Assembly: GCA_003999685.1 (NCBI GenBank)
Contig: CP021224.1
Span: 744,001 to 808,000, forward strand
Length of the DNA stretch: 64,000 nucleotides
Reading direction: 5' to 3'
Source: Taiwanofungus camphoratus
Taxonomy: Eukaryota > Basidiomycota > Agaricomycetes > Polyporales > Taiwanofungaceae
Shown here: in pieces, positions 43,555 through 55,898 of the stretch
How positions within the stretch are numbered: position 1 is the stretch's first letter
How the letters are laid out: every line of letters starts with the position of its first letter
Notes under the pieces: model-generated
Told to the model about the DNA's origin: nothing
What the model saw: only the letters and a program-made list of their open reading frames with translations
Database searches by the model: none
Position numbers and translations under genes: made by a program

Positions 43555-45049
43555 TTATATTCTGAGACGATCTCTAATTGTTCGGAAGTCATTAGCCGTC
43601 AGTTTGGACCAAGAACTTGTGATGAGCTTCATTTCCGCCCTGCCTCTTCTGCTCATTGAGGCATTGCATTCGAGATGAAGGATCGAGGCAAATCACGGTG
43701 GAGCAAGCAAGCGTGTGATTGGATGTCACGTCAGCAATCACTGGAAAACCTACACGATATGCAAGAACACTGACCTCTCTCGACCTTGCCATTCCAGTCT
43801 TGCACTGCCCCCTTCGCACCATGCCGCCGTCACACTTGAGCCTCCAACTGCTTTTTGTTTCTTCTTACCCTTACTGCTGCCAGCTATCTCCGGCCCGGAG
43901 TCGCGCATGCTGTCGACGAGATCTGTGAGCATCTTGTCCCCTAGCCTGTTCGGTGTAAACGGGCATGTATACAACTGGCGTGGCACATTATCTTGTGGAA
44001 ACGGTAGACTGCTCCTGCAGAGAGGACATTCCAGGACCTCGTGCCAACCACCGCATTCATAGTGGAGGTGCGAAAAGAACCATTTGAGGATACAAATGGC
44101 ACAATAAGAATGTCCACATTGACCCGGTACCAGACTGTATGGGCAAGCCCTATAGAACGTATAAGAACATGTCACCTTAACCGCCTCCAATAATGAGACG
44201 ATCACAAACATTACATCGAAGCACCTGTTCAAACAAGAGCTATTAACTAAGGACCTGCAGATGGCAGGAATGAAGATCTCACAGCGCGCATGTAAGGTTC
44301 TCCTCGAGGCGTGCCAGAGCGTCCTCAGCTCGAGTCACCGCCAGGCTGGTCACTAAATCTTCTGCCTCCTTTTCTCTCTGTTTGACGGCCAAGGTTCGCT
44401 TCTCGAGTTTTTCCGTTGCACGAGAGAGAGCTTGCTCTTTCTTCGCAAGAGCAGTCTCGCGCTTGCCAAGCGCAGCCTGCATCTTTCTAAAACTGGACAC
44501 CTCCTCTATGAACTCATCGTACTTTCGTTTGAGAGACTGCTCCTTTTCATCGAGGGCTTTCTCTGGTTTGATCAAGCTTTCGTTACCAGTTCCCTTGCCA
44601 GAGTCCTTCGCCGAGATGAAACGATCCGGTAATGCATTCTCCGCCATAAGATCGTTCTTACCTCTCGTGCGCATTTTATCGGACTGATTGGCTACAACCC
44701 CAATTCTTTTCTTGAATCTGGAGGTGGACGCGATCGGTTTCGGAGTGACAGCCTTCGCTACTGGCTCCTGCACATCGCCCTTCGCTATTCTACGTCTCTT
44801 GGACTGAGGACGTTCTTCTAGTTCGACAACAACACTGTTGTTCTTCTTGAGCTCTATTAGAATAGTAGAATTGATAATTGAACATAATCTCTTGGAGACA
44901 AACGATATGACCATGATAGTTCGAGACCATTTACCTTGTGGATTCAAACGAGTCGATGTACGACGAGATGGTGTTTTGGTGACACCTATCTTTCTTGTCT
45001 CAACATTAGATTTCGAGCGAGTCTTTCTAGTACTGGATCTCGTATTCAT
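43555..45049 (-). CDS. Coiled-coil RING-finger protein (probable E3 ubiquitin ligase)
   Basis: Five exons on the minus strand: 45049-44935, 44853-44283, 44224-44210, 44149-43775 and 43648-43555, total 389 residues with matching phases. Exon 1 is basic (MNTRSSTRKTRSKS). Exon 2 ends in a long charged coiled coil (KRETALAKKEQALSRATEKL) and LARLEENLTCAL, which gives the first RING cysteine pair together with the 15-nt exon 3 (CFDVM). Exon 4 carries GQCGHSYCAICILKWFFSHL and ECPLCR. The last exon reads EMKLITSSWSKLTANDFRTI and ends in TAA. Coiled coil plus an unusual RING with a long Cys-Gly-Gly-Trp-His insert is a pattern I associate with an expanded Agaricomycete family. Ubiquitin-ligase activity is inferred from the RING. 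The intron between exons 3 and 4 is 60 nt and stop-free. Confidence 0.8.
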
Positions 45050-48000
45050 TCGATTCCAATCCAGTGCGAGTGGATTGACAAAATAAGATGGTTTTGTGAA
45101 TTGTCGTTGCGTGCGACGATGGGCAACCACGCTGCACTCATGGGCCGCTATCTCGCCATGTGATTCACGTGATCCAGCATACTTACAAGTTCCTTGGGAT
45201 CTTCACATTCATCAAGGTGAGTTCTAACTTCTTAATGCGCCTCCACATTTGTCGACTGCAATGCTATTGAATAGTGTTTAATAAAAATGCTACTCAGTTG
45301 CATACCAAGAAATTAGATATTCGGAGCTTCCTCCGAGTCGACACTAGTAGGTTCTTTGCCGACTCGGACATCTTACAACGACTGCATAGGTATGGTATTC
45401 ATCGACATGTGAGCAGAATTCCGTTTTTGACATGTCAGGCCATTATTCAATATTCGAAATTGTAAACGGCAGACTTAAAGGGTGTTCTCATTCTGGAAGA
45501 ATGTTTTTGTTTATATTGTTCTCTGAATCATTCTGTAACCGGTCCCGGATGTCAGCAAGAGCCGCCATAACCACCACGATATGAATGCTCACCATTTACC
45601 GGACTTGAGCTTTTCCCTTTCGTGCGTGTTCCTCTTATTCGACGTGGCGCCCAGACAAAACGTGTCTTTACATGACAAACCCACCTTTTTTTGGTTATGT
45701 TTCGTATCGCGGGTACGTCGCGTTCTTCGATCATCTGCGGCCTTCAATGGCTTGAAGTCTGGATGCTTCTCAGGGCCTATGTCGAGATATTATTAATGAA
45801 AAACGGTTCATAGCCCTCACTGTCTGGATGTTTCGCAGCTCTGTGTTGCACGGGACATCTGGGCCTATGCTCCTTACTAGTTAGGAATCTTAGGATATTA
45901 AGGAAGATAGACGCTGAATTGCGGCATCAATGGCCAAGACCCCATAACCCACGATCCATTATGTGATGAAGGTTGGTCGAGCATAGCGCTGAGGCCTCGT
46001 TTTCGCCATTACTTTCACATGCCCGTCGCAAGGGATGGGATCCAACCTTCAACCGCATACTGATTTTTCCCGGTGAGATGCTACAAGGTTCTAGACCCAG
46101 GGCAGGTAGCTTATGTTCAATCCTGCCTTTCTTCAGCAAGCAATCTCTGATCATGGCCCTGCTAACTTGTCAAAACATATACAAGGCATGGAGTTCTCGG
46201 AAGTTCCTCCTGATGGACTGATACTCAATCCTTTTGCAAGAAGCTATCATAATGGCAACGTGAAGTGTAAAATATCCGTGGGGAATCATGAACTGTAAAA
46301 ATTCGGCAGTCTTGCCTATATAGTCTTCGCCAAAACAGATCCGCTACTAATGAGAGGTCTTGAATCTCTCATTGGCTTGTGTCCCCTATCATAAAATGAC
46401 CTGATCCGACAGAAGTTCGTACGGATAGATAACGTGTGCGCTCTGACTACCAATTTAGACTTATTTTTGGGCAAGATGCAAAATCACAACCATCGCTGTT
46501 CTATGAATCAGGCAGCGTCAAACAACCATCTAACGTTCTTCTAAGGTCCCGACAGTCGTACCACTACCTCAAATATCGCATGTAGTCTATTTCGGCATGA
46601 TTCCTGGTGCGTTTGTCTTTGTCCTCGGGCGTTTGTGATACCCACCGGCCAATCCAGCATCCGCTAGAATGTTTTCGCATTTCCACATCGAAGATTGTTG
46701 CGGGAGCTGTGCACGGCTTGAGGGCGCTCGATATTGGACACCACCTGTCAGCATGACAATTAGTTATGTTTTATCATCAATCTTGTCAGGGCGCCGTGTG
46801 GTGGTTTATGTGTTTGAGATACATACTCATTTGAATTGCATTCATTATCCAGATTCAAGAGCTGTACACACTGTGCCCCCGACCATCCCCTTTGATACAC
46901 CACATAACTATCTTCTCTGGCGGTGTATTACTTGCAAGGGTAGTTTTCCGCGCTGCCGATAACTTGCGGGGCCTATTCAATGTTCATTATGCTACTCATT
47001 TTTGACAGTTGCAAACCCGCTGCAATAGAGTTGAGTATGGTGTCCACTCGACAGGTACGAAACATCCAAAATTGGCATATTGTTGTGCCACTATTATTAT
47101 GACCATCGTGATCCCGCCCATACCCCCATCGATGGTGCCTCATGTGTTTCCAACTCCATCAGTGCTGTCCAGTCACAACGGTGGGAGTTGCGCGGGGTCG
47201 CTTTGTCGCGCGATCATGGGTGAGTATCCGACCATCAATCGCATTCACATCAGATCCCTGGGTCACTGGGTCAGTCGCCGGCTTGCGCACCTGAACGTTG
47301 GTGGCAGTGATGCGGTATCATGACTGCCCGCGTCTGACTTTGTTCCGAGGTACGTTCGGAAACGCCTCGAACATCTGTTCCCAAGACCTTTTACTGCCAG
47401 TCGTAGTGCATTTGACGCATCTCCGTTATCGGACACAAGTAAAGGCACCGACATTGGGGCGCGTTCGGGTTACCAAGGTCCTATCGTGCCCCCTCAGAGA
47501 ATATGATTTATTTATATTGAATCAGAGATAACTCAGGCAGTAAGACAGTTCCGACCCTCAAACTGTTCCGGACAATGGGGGCTATTACAAGGCGTCAGAC
47601 GGCTACATGGCTGCAAGCCTGTGATCGTACATAACCCAATCTCACTGGTTCCGCGTGCGGGTTTACACAAAGAAACTTCTCTGTATAGCCAGGCGTCTCC
47701 GAACAATGCGGACTGTCAGGCTCCCACGCGCCCTACGTGATGGAATCCGCCTTAGCACATAATCAATGCAATTTTGAACTAGTGCTCATGATTTCGTTGT
47801 TTCTGTGTGTGATTGTCATACAGAATAAGTAACCTGACTGCAGGAGCTACATCTAACCCCCCTGCGAGTCGAATATACTTGTGTGTTCAGTCATATTGTC
47901 AGCGGCGTAGAAGCAGCTCGGACGAAACAGATAAGATCCTGATCGCGTTCTCAGCAAACGTTAACTAAAGGATATAATGAAAGAATGTGAGTGGGTATAA

Positions 48001-49900
48001 CGTACGCATCGAACATGCATGCTCCATATTAAGGACACTTGCCACGACAATGAGGCTATATCGAGGTTATATGCGTCTGTAGATCGGGTGATCTTGAACT
48101 AGTCCTTACGGAGTGCAGTGGAAGTTGTGCCTCCGCAATCGTTCGGTCCCGAAGCGTAAATTCGAAGCGGGCGATCTCATCTCAGAAGGACTGCAGCCGT
48201 AAACGCTTCCGTAGATAGATAACAGGTCAGGAAAATTGCATTTCATGCTACTGGCGGATTGATTAGCTTTCATTTATTTACTCAGGGCCTCAGATGTAGC
48301 GCACAATTGCGGCAAACTTCTTCTATCTCTTCAAGCATCGCCACTAGGCTGGGTACTTGCTGTCTGGCATGTCATTTCAAATTCATAGTCGACTGCTTTT
48401 AGAAAAAGATGTCAGAGTGTATTATCACTATGACAACGAACTCTTGAGTCTACGTCGGACTCCTCGAGACGTGAGACTAGGAGTCTAAGACATCAAGAGC
48501 GCTGCGGCGGGATGGCGTATAGTTTGCGCGAGATGTTCTCAGTCTGTTCTCACCGCTGCGTTCCCCATCTATCCTGAATTTCTGCGGCGGTGACGGGCCC
48601 CTCTGGGACTTCAGGTTTCCTCGTGACAGCCGTAAATTTGACCAAAAATCGAGCGCACAAGCGGCCGCCCCCGGGCTGAACAACGCGCAGACTGCAAGGT
48701 GCGCGTGGCTTCAGCGGTCACCCACTTGGTCGTAATTCAACGCACTAGTGAATATGGGCGAAGCTAAGTAGATTTATGGGGTCAACCCAACGGCCGTTTC
48801 GGGTTTGCGCCCAGTGTCGAGACAGACGAGCACTCCACGGACATGTCGAGGAGTCGTCCTTGAAGCACTGGTACAGCCTTTGCAATGACAATGGTCGCAC
48901 TCACCTGCGGTCGCCAAAGACTTTCTCGGGCTAGATTGCATCGATATCTTGCAACGTCTAGCGGATCTATAGAGGGCGCGCAAGTACTTCCCATTCATGC
49001 CTCTGGTAGCACTCCGTGTAGAGGTATGAGTTAGACTGCAGGACGTCGGCTGATGCTGATATCGATAATCATGTCCCGTCGTAGCAAGGATAGTAATCTG
49101 TCAGAGAACGAAGGAAGACTGATCCACGATATGCTCGCAAGTGATTGATATACTGATAGCAACGTTCGAGATGCCTCCGCACCGATGTTCTTCTTAGGCA
49201 ACCCTAATGCTCTGATCAACGGGGGATGAAACATGTTCGTCGTGCAGGAATAGCGAAGGCTGTCAGGGCGTGGGCTCGCAGCAGGGCATTTTTGCGCCAT
49301 CCATCAGGGGGGGCTTTTCGATATTCACCGGAATATGTACCTGCCACTGGCCGCCACCTTGTATTTCCGCGCCCGCCTCTTGACCCAAGACGACTTGTTA
49401 TGGGGGTCCGACTGGCACTTGCTGCTCCGGCCAGTAGTCATCTGCCAGTGTCAAATATGCCAGTGATAATGCTGCCAACTTATAAGCACTCTGGAGTCAG
49501 TTCGTAAAGCACTGGTGTCACGGCAGGATCAAAAAAGCCATTCGAGTATCGCCCCAAGTCCCGAGCCGGGCTACGCAGTCGAATTTTGCGGATGGCTGGA
49601 GTCTGGAATCCGAACGGTTGTGCAAGTCTAAACACGAGTGCAGAACTTCAGAGAGCGATCTTTGCGCGAGGTTCTTGCTCGTTCCGAGATGGGATGGAAC
49701 ATTATCCCGCCCTTCACCTCCCTTCTCGAACCACTGATCGCGGCGCCATGATCAGCGGATACAGCATGCCAGTGGAATTTTGAGTACACTGAATGCAACC
49801 GATATCGGATCCGAGGGTGCAGCACCATCAGATCATTTGTTGTTGAAGCGCGCTGCGCCCACAGACAGACCGCGAATGAAATGCGGAAGGTGCAGCCTCG
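45050..49900. other. Gene-poor region of ordinary composition
   Basis: About 4.8 kb in which all frames on both strands are short (longest near 100 codons) and lack any recognisable domain or splice-consistent exon chain. Around 49330-49530 the words TGCCAGTG, ACTGGCAC and GGCCAGTAG recur several times. No RNA gene was seen. The first few hundred bases include the promoter of the RING gene. Confidence 0.45.
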
Positions 49901-52157
49901 ATTATTCAATTGAATATTTTTGATAGACGCCGAAGCCGGACCACGGAGCCCCGGCGCTAACCAACGGTCCGGCCGGCGCGACCTCCGTCACCGCGTTCCA
50001 ATCCAACGGTCGCACTTGCTAGTCTCGTGCGTGGTTCGTACGTCAACTGTACATACGCAGAACGCGAACAGGCCAAACGACGGATTTCTTTTTGTCTGTC
50101 TCAGTTCTTCTGGCCTGCTTCCCGATACCGCTGCCGTCTGTTGCTCATTTTGAGAACTCGCTGGCAGCGGGCAGACACGTCTCCAAAGCCGGGCGCATAT
50201 CAAGAATTGGCGTCGCCCAGCGCTCGGAATGCGATTGGCAACTGTCTCCCCTGAGAGAATCGCAATAACAACAAGCCGTGCGAAAGCGCACCCCCTGTCT
50301 TTGTGATTGCCATACCAGGACTGGGACACGAGATCGCTATTGCGCCTTCAGGCACTCTGGACCTCTGTGCTGTCTTTATCTGTCTGGCCTCTAGTTGGGC
50401 AACATGAAGTACGTCTCTGCGTGTGTATGCGCGCATGTGTCTTCTTTTGGCCGCCGCCGGTGCATGGCTGCTCTATGGGGTTACTGTCAAGTTCGCCATC
50501 GCAGGTGCAGCAGCAGCTTCGTATATATTTGCTTTTCCCTTGTTGTCACTGGTTACGCTCCGACTCTGCTCGGAAACAGCATACATGCGATGTCTCTCAG
50601 ACTCCCAGGGATGCCCCTGTGCGATCTACCATGGCACGCTGCAGCGTGCGTGCCTGCCGAGTTCTTCCCTCTATGAAGCGCACCTCCCCTGAAACCCTCG
50701 GGAGGATCGACATAGCGACACGCTGTTCTGCGTGCCTTTTTGCTCTTTATCCGGCTCTCGCGCTGCGTCCACGGTTCCATGGCAGCGTTTCCCGGGCTCT
50801 CCGGACTCGCTCACACATTCCCACATCATGCCGGTGAGACCTGAAGTTGACTGGGTGTCCTGTATATGCAATGTCCTCCTTAGCAGCACACGGGCGGGTC
50901 TCCGCGCCCAGCGGCACGCTTTGTGGTCGAGAGACGCAGGTAGTGTCAGGAGGACCGTGGTTTCCGGTCTTTTCTACTTGAAATGCTCCCCAGCATAACA
51001 GCCTGCCAACGAAGCAGCCGCAGCCCCAGCTGCAACGCTGCCAAGCCCCGGGTGTGCCGCAACTGACCAGCCTCGGCCACTGTGCTTGGCACCTTCGCGC
51101 GCCTCCGTCTAGGGTCTAGGTGCGGTATGTCCGCAGGATCTCCAGCCATGACGGGGCTGCCGTAACTGCACGCTTCGCAGCCCGCGCCGCAGACACGAGT
51201 CCTATTCCGTCGGACTGGACGCGCTGCAGCGCACCTTATAGTCTTATTGTTCTTGTCAGCGGCGTCTGGCCCGCGGTGGCGTGACCGCCGTCACATGTCC
51301 GCGCCGGCGCGCAGGTGATCTGAGGGCCTTGGGAACACAGGGAGGGTGGGACGGCCGGGCCTTGTCTGCTCCCGGACGCTTCGTGTCTCGCTGTCGTGCT
51401 TCGCGTCTTCCCCTCGTCGTCACAACGGCCCTGCGATGCGTGCACGGCACGCCCGGACAAAGATAGACGCTGCAGCACCTCGATCACAGCGGGCAAGTAT
51501 AGTATATTTGGCCCGCTCGGCGCACGCAGCACCGTGCGCTGCAGCAGCGCTCCACCCATTCAGTTCCCCGGATGCGATTGGCTGGTGTGGCGTGTGGCTG
51601 GCGGGGGCGGCGAGCACCCCGGGTTCTGAGGCGGCAGAGTGATCAGGTGCGTGGGAGATGCCATCGTGGGCACGGCGTTGCGGGGGCGAGCAGCCGGGGT
51701 GTCGTCCGTCGCCATGTCGCCGGCGGGGCGTCAGGCCTGAGACGGTGAGACCTGCGTGCGCTGCGCAGCATGGCGAATGCAGACGAGTACCTCAACGTCA
51801 TCGTTCATATAGGCGTGTGCGCTGGGTGTTCTGTCCCTTCATTTCACAAATAGCGCGGCTTCGCCTTCTCTTCGGCTGGGCTGCCATTGGCACCCGTCGG
51901 CGCGTCTCGCGGGTGCCCAGGGACGTGTATGCATGTATGCTTGTCATGTATACTCGGGCGTGCTCGTCTCCAAGCCCAAGCGGCTTGGCTGGCAGGTCAG
52001 GCCCAGAGGCCAGGCTCCCGCGAAGTGCTGTCGCACGCGAGCAAGGGGCTGACAGCGACACTGGCAGCGCGGCGCAGAGGCGATCACGATCAATCTGGCG
52101 TGCCGCTGGGCGGGGGCGCGCCTTCCCGGTGAGCGAGTGGTGGCTGCGTGGCATGGC

Positions 52158-52182
52158 GCCATCGCCATCGCCATCGCCATCG
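52158..52182. repeat. (GCCATC)4 microsatellite
   Basis: Four hexamer units, directly followed by related GTC/AGC words and, at 52205-52245, a run of GGCTTC-like units. Simple slippage repeats in the G+C-rich block. Confidence 0.85.
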
Positions 52183-53397
52183 TCAGCACCCGTGCGCTTC
52201 GAATTGGGCTTCGGCTGCGGCTTCGGCTTCGTGGGCTTCTGAGACTTCTTGCTGCTTCCTGCTTCCATTGGCGTGTTCCAGAAGCCTGCTTCAATGCGCG
52301 CGCACGCCCTGGCCAGTGACAGCTGCCAGCGTGCTGCTGATCGTGTGGCGTGACCGCTGGCACTGCGCCATGTCACATGTCACACGCCCGGCAGCGATAC
52401 CGATGCGACACCGATGTCGATGCGCTTACGTGTTGATGCCCACGCACGGCACACTACCACTGCGATGCACAGAAGCTGCAGTGCTCGGGACGTGCTTATC
52501 ACGGCGCGCTTCGCTGTCAGACAGGGTTTATACGTTCTTTACGTACGTGCGCGTGAGATGGGCGTCCGTATTGCATCCGCGCTGCGATGGCCCGCTGCGC
52601 TGTCAGCGTCGCCTTCGTGCGGGTGTACGGAGCGCGATCAGCCTCGACATCCAGAACGCCGCCCGCCTTCGACGTCGATGCGATGGAAATCCGCAAGCAC
52701 GCGTACGTGCGGCGACACGCCCCCGCACACACAAGGCTCTCGCGACGGCGCGACACGCGCGGGGACGCGGGCCATCCTTGCTCCATCCAACCCTCTCAAT
52801 CCCCCTCCATTCCCGATCCTCAATTCCTCACCCGCGCCACGCCGAGCCCGGGCCCGCCGGTATCCTGCGCCGTGCCAGCATGGGAGCTGCAACAGCACAC
52901 CGGGCGCTCGCACTTCCCTTGCCCTTCCCGCGAGCGTACCAGCGCGTACGTAACGCGCTGGCATGGCGTGGACGAGCTGCGTAGTGCGTGCGTCGTGGAA
53001 CCTGTGAATGCACCATCGTCCGTCGTCCGCGACACAGTGCAGCGCGCCGGACGGGACACGCGCCCCGGCCGGGCTCGTGGTGGGGTCGATGGCGCGGCGC
53101 TGGGAGACGGCGCGAGTGCGCCCGGGGTGCGATAAGATAGGGCCTGTGCATCCCAGGGCGTGTACGGCGTATGCTTGCCATTTCTGTGTCGATTTCGTTG
53201 TTTCGTTCATTTTTTTTTCGTTGTTTCTTTCTTTGGTTCTTGTTCGTTCCGGATGGAATGACCTCGAACGGGGCTGCAGTGTTGAGATCCGGCGCGGCCT
53301 GGGCTCGGCTCGACGCGACGCTCGGCCCCAATTCTAAATGTGATAATATACGCATCGTGCAGTACTGCGGCCGGACCCGCAGCCGCGGGCCCAATCA

Positions 53398-53492
53398 GCG
53401 CAAACGCAACAGAACCCGCAACCGTAAATGCAACCGCAGCCGTAACCATAATTGTAGATGTAAATGTGACTGCAACTGCAACTGCGATCACG
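53398..53492. repeat. Degenerate AACCGC-type hexamer array
   Basis: Successive six-base units such as AACCGT, AATGCA, AACCGC, AGCCGT and AACTGC run for about 90 bases with many substitutions. It looks like an old, diverged hexanucleotide array. It is not open as a convincing coding sequence. Confidence 0.6.
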
Positions 53493-55801
53493 ACCCGTCG
53501 ACCGCCATCGCAACCGTAGATCGGACAGGGGCGAGGCTGGGAGGACTCATGGTGAGACGCAGGGCTGAGGGCCGAGGGACGCGGGCTCGGGGCTCAGTGC
53601 GGGGGAGATCCTGATGGTGATCGGGAGGCAGGAGGCAGGGCGCACTCGAGACGCGCACATCAGCTGCGCACAGCAGTTGGCTACCGCCCACTGTGGGCGC
53701 GGGCGCGTGACGAAGAGGCGAGGGTGTGTGCGGATGTAGCGCGTGCATTGTTCTCTGGGCACTGTGGCCTGCCTGCCGTGTGGCCGCGCGGGTGCCTGTG
53801 AGTGAGGGCGAGGGCGAGTGCGGGAGTGCGGGAATGCGGGGAAGCGGCGCGCGCGGGGGCTGCGGGCGTACAGTAGGCGTACGGTTACGGCGTGTATGGA
53901 CGTGCGAAGCCAGTCAGCGGATGTGTGGTGTGATGCGATGTGGCGTGAGGCACGATGCGCGATGGGTTGTACACGATCGTGATGGGCGATGCGCGGCGGG
54001 GGATCGCAGCGGGAAGCCCGCGTCGCGGCGCGTGGAGACCGCACGTACGGAACGGGCGAGCGGGTGCAGAAGCGCGGATCGCAGCGGCGCATCGTACGGC
54101 GTCGGCGTGAGGAGCAGACCGAGAAGTACGGTGTGCGGAGAGCACTGAAAGCGCGTGGTGTCCTCAGTTCGCGCGCCCTGGAGGGGCCGGGACGGGGGCC
54201 CACCTGGAAGTGCAGGCTCGCGTAGCTTGGTGGGCTGCAGAAGCGCGGAGGCGGGCGGGAGGAACGGGGGGGGCGCTGTCGCTGTGTGCGCACGAGTGGG
54301 CAAGGAAGAAGGAAGAAAGGAAAAGAGAAGGGGAAGGGGAGTTGTGGACGCTGCGCGGGAGAACGTGAGGAAGCTCTGAGAAGCACAGCGGGCGGCCGGC
54401 GGCTGAGGTAGGCCCGGGGCGCGTTACGGCAGCGGAGACCGAGCTGGGATGTGCCAACGTGAGAGGGCGCGGTGACATTACTTACGGCATGGATTGGCGC
54501 GGGCGCACGTGGGACCGCGACTCCCTTGGTGACCAGCGCGTGCAGGGGAGCGCGTTCGCTGCGTCTGTCGCGGGCGACTGCGCGTGGGAGACGAGAAGGC
54601 GCAGCGGGTCTGGGCGCGGCGTCTGCGTTGGCAACGTGGAGAGTGCAGGGCGTTGCATCGAGATGGCAGCTTCCCGCGTGGAACAAGAATAACACGGGCG
54701 GGCGGGGGAGGGAGGAGACAGGTGGCCGATCGACGCGTGCGTGTCACTGTAGTTCTGCGCGATGGTGCGCGGGAGGCGGTGGCAGGATCAATCGGATCGG
54801 GGATGGAAGCACGGGCTGCGGGCGCGGTCTAGGCGTTCTGTGCTTCGGGCGAGCGAGCGAGCGAGGAGGACCGGGTAGTCGATCTGCATGCAGCGAGGCG
54901 TGGCGGGGAAGGCGGCGGGGGGCGAGGGACGCGGAGCGGGGCCCGCTGGAGAGGCGCGCGGCGCTGGGGTGGGCGTGGGTTCGAAGCGGGCTCGAGGGCG
55001 ACGACATGCGACATGCAAAATGCGAAACACGGCGGCAAAAATGGGGTGGGCATTGGGGGCGCTGGCGGGTGATGCGGCGGGCGTCTGTGTGCGGCGAGGG
55101 CGAGAGCTGGCACCAGGGGCTGGCTCGGCTGGGGTGCGTGCGCATGACGTGACGTGGCACGGCGGGCGCCAATCGAGGAGGACGCGTGGCCCCGTGACCA
55201 ACGGGTGACCGAGTGAGCGGCTGCGGTGTGTGGATGCTTATCGAGGCAGGCGAGCAAGACGGTGGCCGTGACGGGTGCAGCGAAGGCGCGTCGCTGGCAG
55301 TGGGCGATCGCTGGCAGTGACGGGCGAGGGGAGAGAGAGAGGGAAGGATGCTGAGGGGAGGGCGATGACGAGGGGGACTATCATCCGAAGCACGCGGAGG
55401 GCAGGACCCCGGGGCGGGCGGTCACGCCGGGGCGAGGGCTGCGAAAAAGGTCATATTGCGTGGTGCGGGTGTCGACGCCGCCACGCTGCTGGAACGCGAG
55501 AGAGATAGCGGCCACATCGGGAAGGAAGGGGAGACGCTGCCAGCCAATGAGCGGGCGGGGGGAGGCGTGGGAAGGGCAGGGAAGAGGGGGCGTGTTCGAT
55601 GGAAGGGTTCTGGAAAGCGATCTGTGACAGAGGGATCTGTGTGCGGAGATTGAATGGCGTGAATGGGAGAAGGTGATGGGAAATCGACATTGGAGATCCG
55701 CCCAGATGCACCCAACGAGGCAGGGCTCACCGACACTCGTCCACTCCTCCTGAAAACACGGCGGGCGTATTCCAAAGTCGCCGGCTGCCAAGGCTCTGAC
55801 G

Positions 55802-55898
55802 CTCTCTCCCTCTTATCCTCTCCCTCTCCTCCTCCTCCTCCTCCCCACCCATGTCCTCCCTATAAGCCTCTCTTCCCCCTCCCCCCTTCCACACGCAC
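55802..55898 (+). promoter_or_regulatory. CT-rich block and TATA-like box before the C2H2 gene
   Basis: A strongly pyrimidine-rich run (TCCTCTCCCTCTCCTCCTCC and more) is followed by CCCTATAAGCC at 55858-55868 and another C/T run up to the ATG. If TATAAG is a real TATA box, the leader to the ATG at 55899 would be only about 10 bases, so either the box is not used or translation starts further in (next good ATG near 56203). Confidence 0.4.

Larger units (their letters stand above)
49901..55898. other. G+C-rich region upstream of the C2H2 gene, no supported gene
   Basis: From about 50 kb the sequence becomes markedly G+C-rich. Stop codons are rare, so both strands and all frames hold overlapping ORFs of 60-380 codons, rich in Arg, Ala, Pro and Gly; none shows a domain or a codon pattern that singles it out. 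Local simple repeats include (GCCATC)4 at 52158-52182, a GGCTTC-rich run at 52205-52245 and a degenerate AACCGC/AACTGC run at 53400-53490. It may be a long regulatory or leader region of the transcription factor at 55899. Confidence 0.5.

Noticed and set aside
53547-54695. 382-codon minus-strand ORF
   Set aside because: Chance ORF in G+C-rich DNA; Arg/Pro/Ala/Ser-rich, no domain, equally long frames on the other strand.
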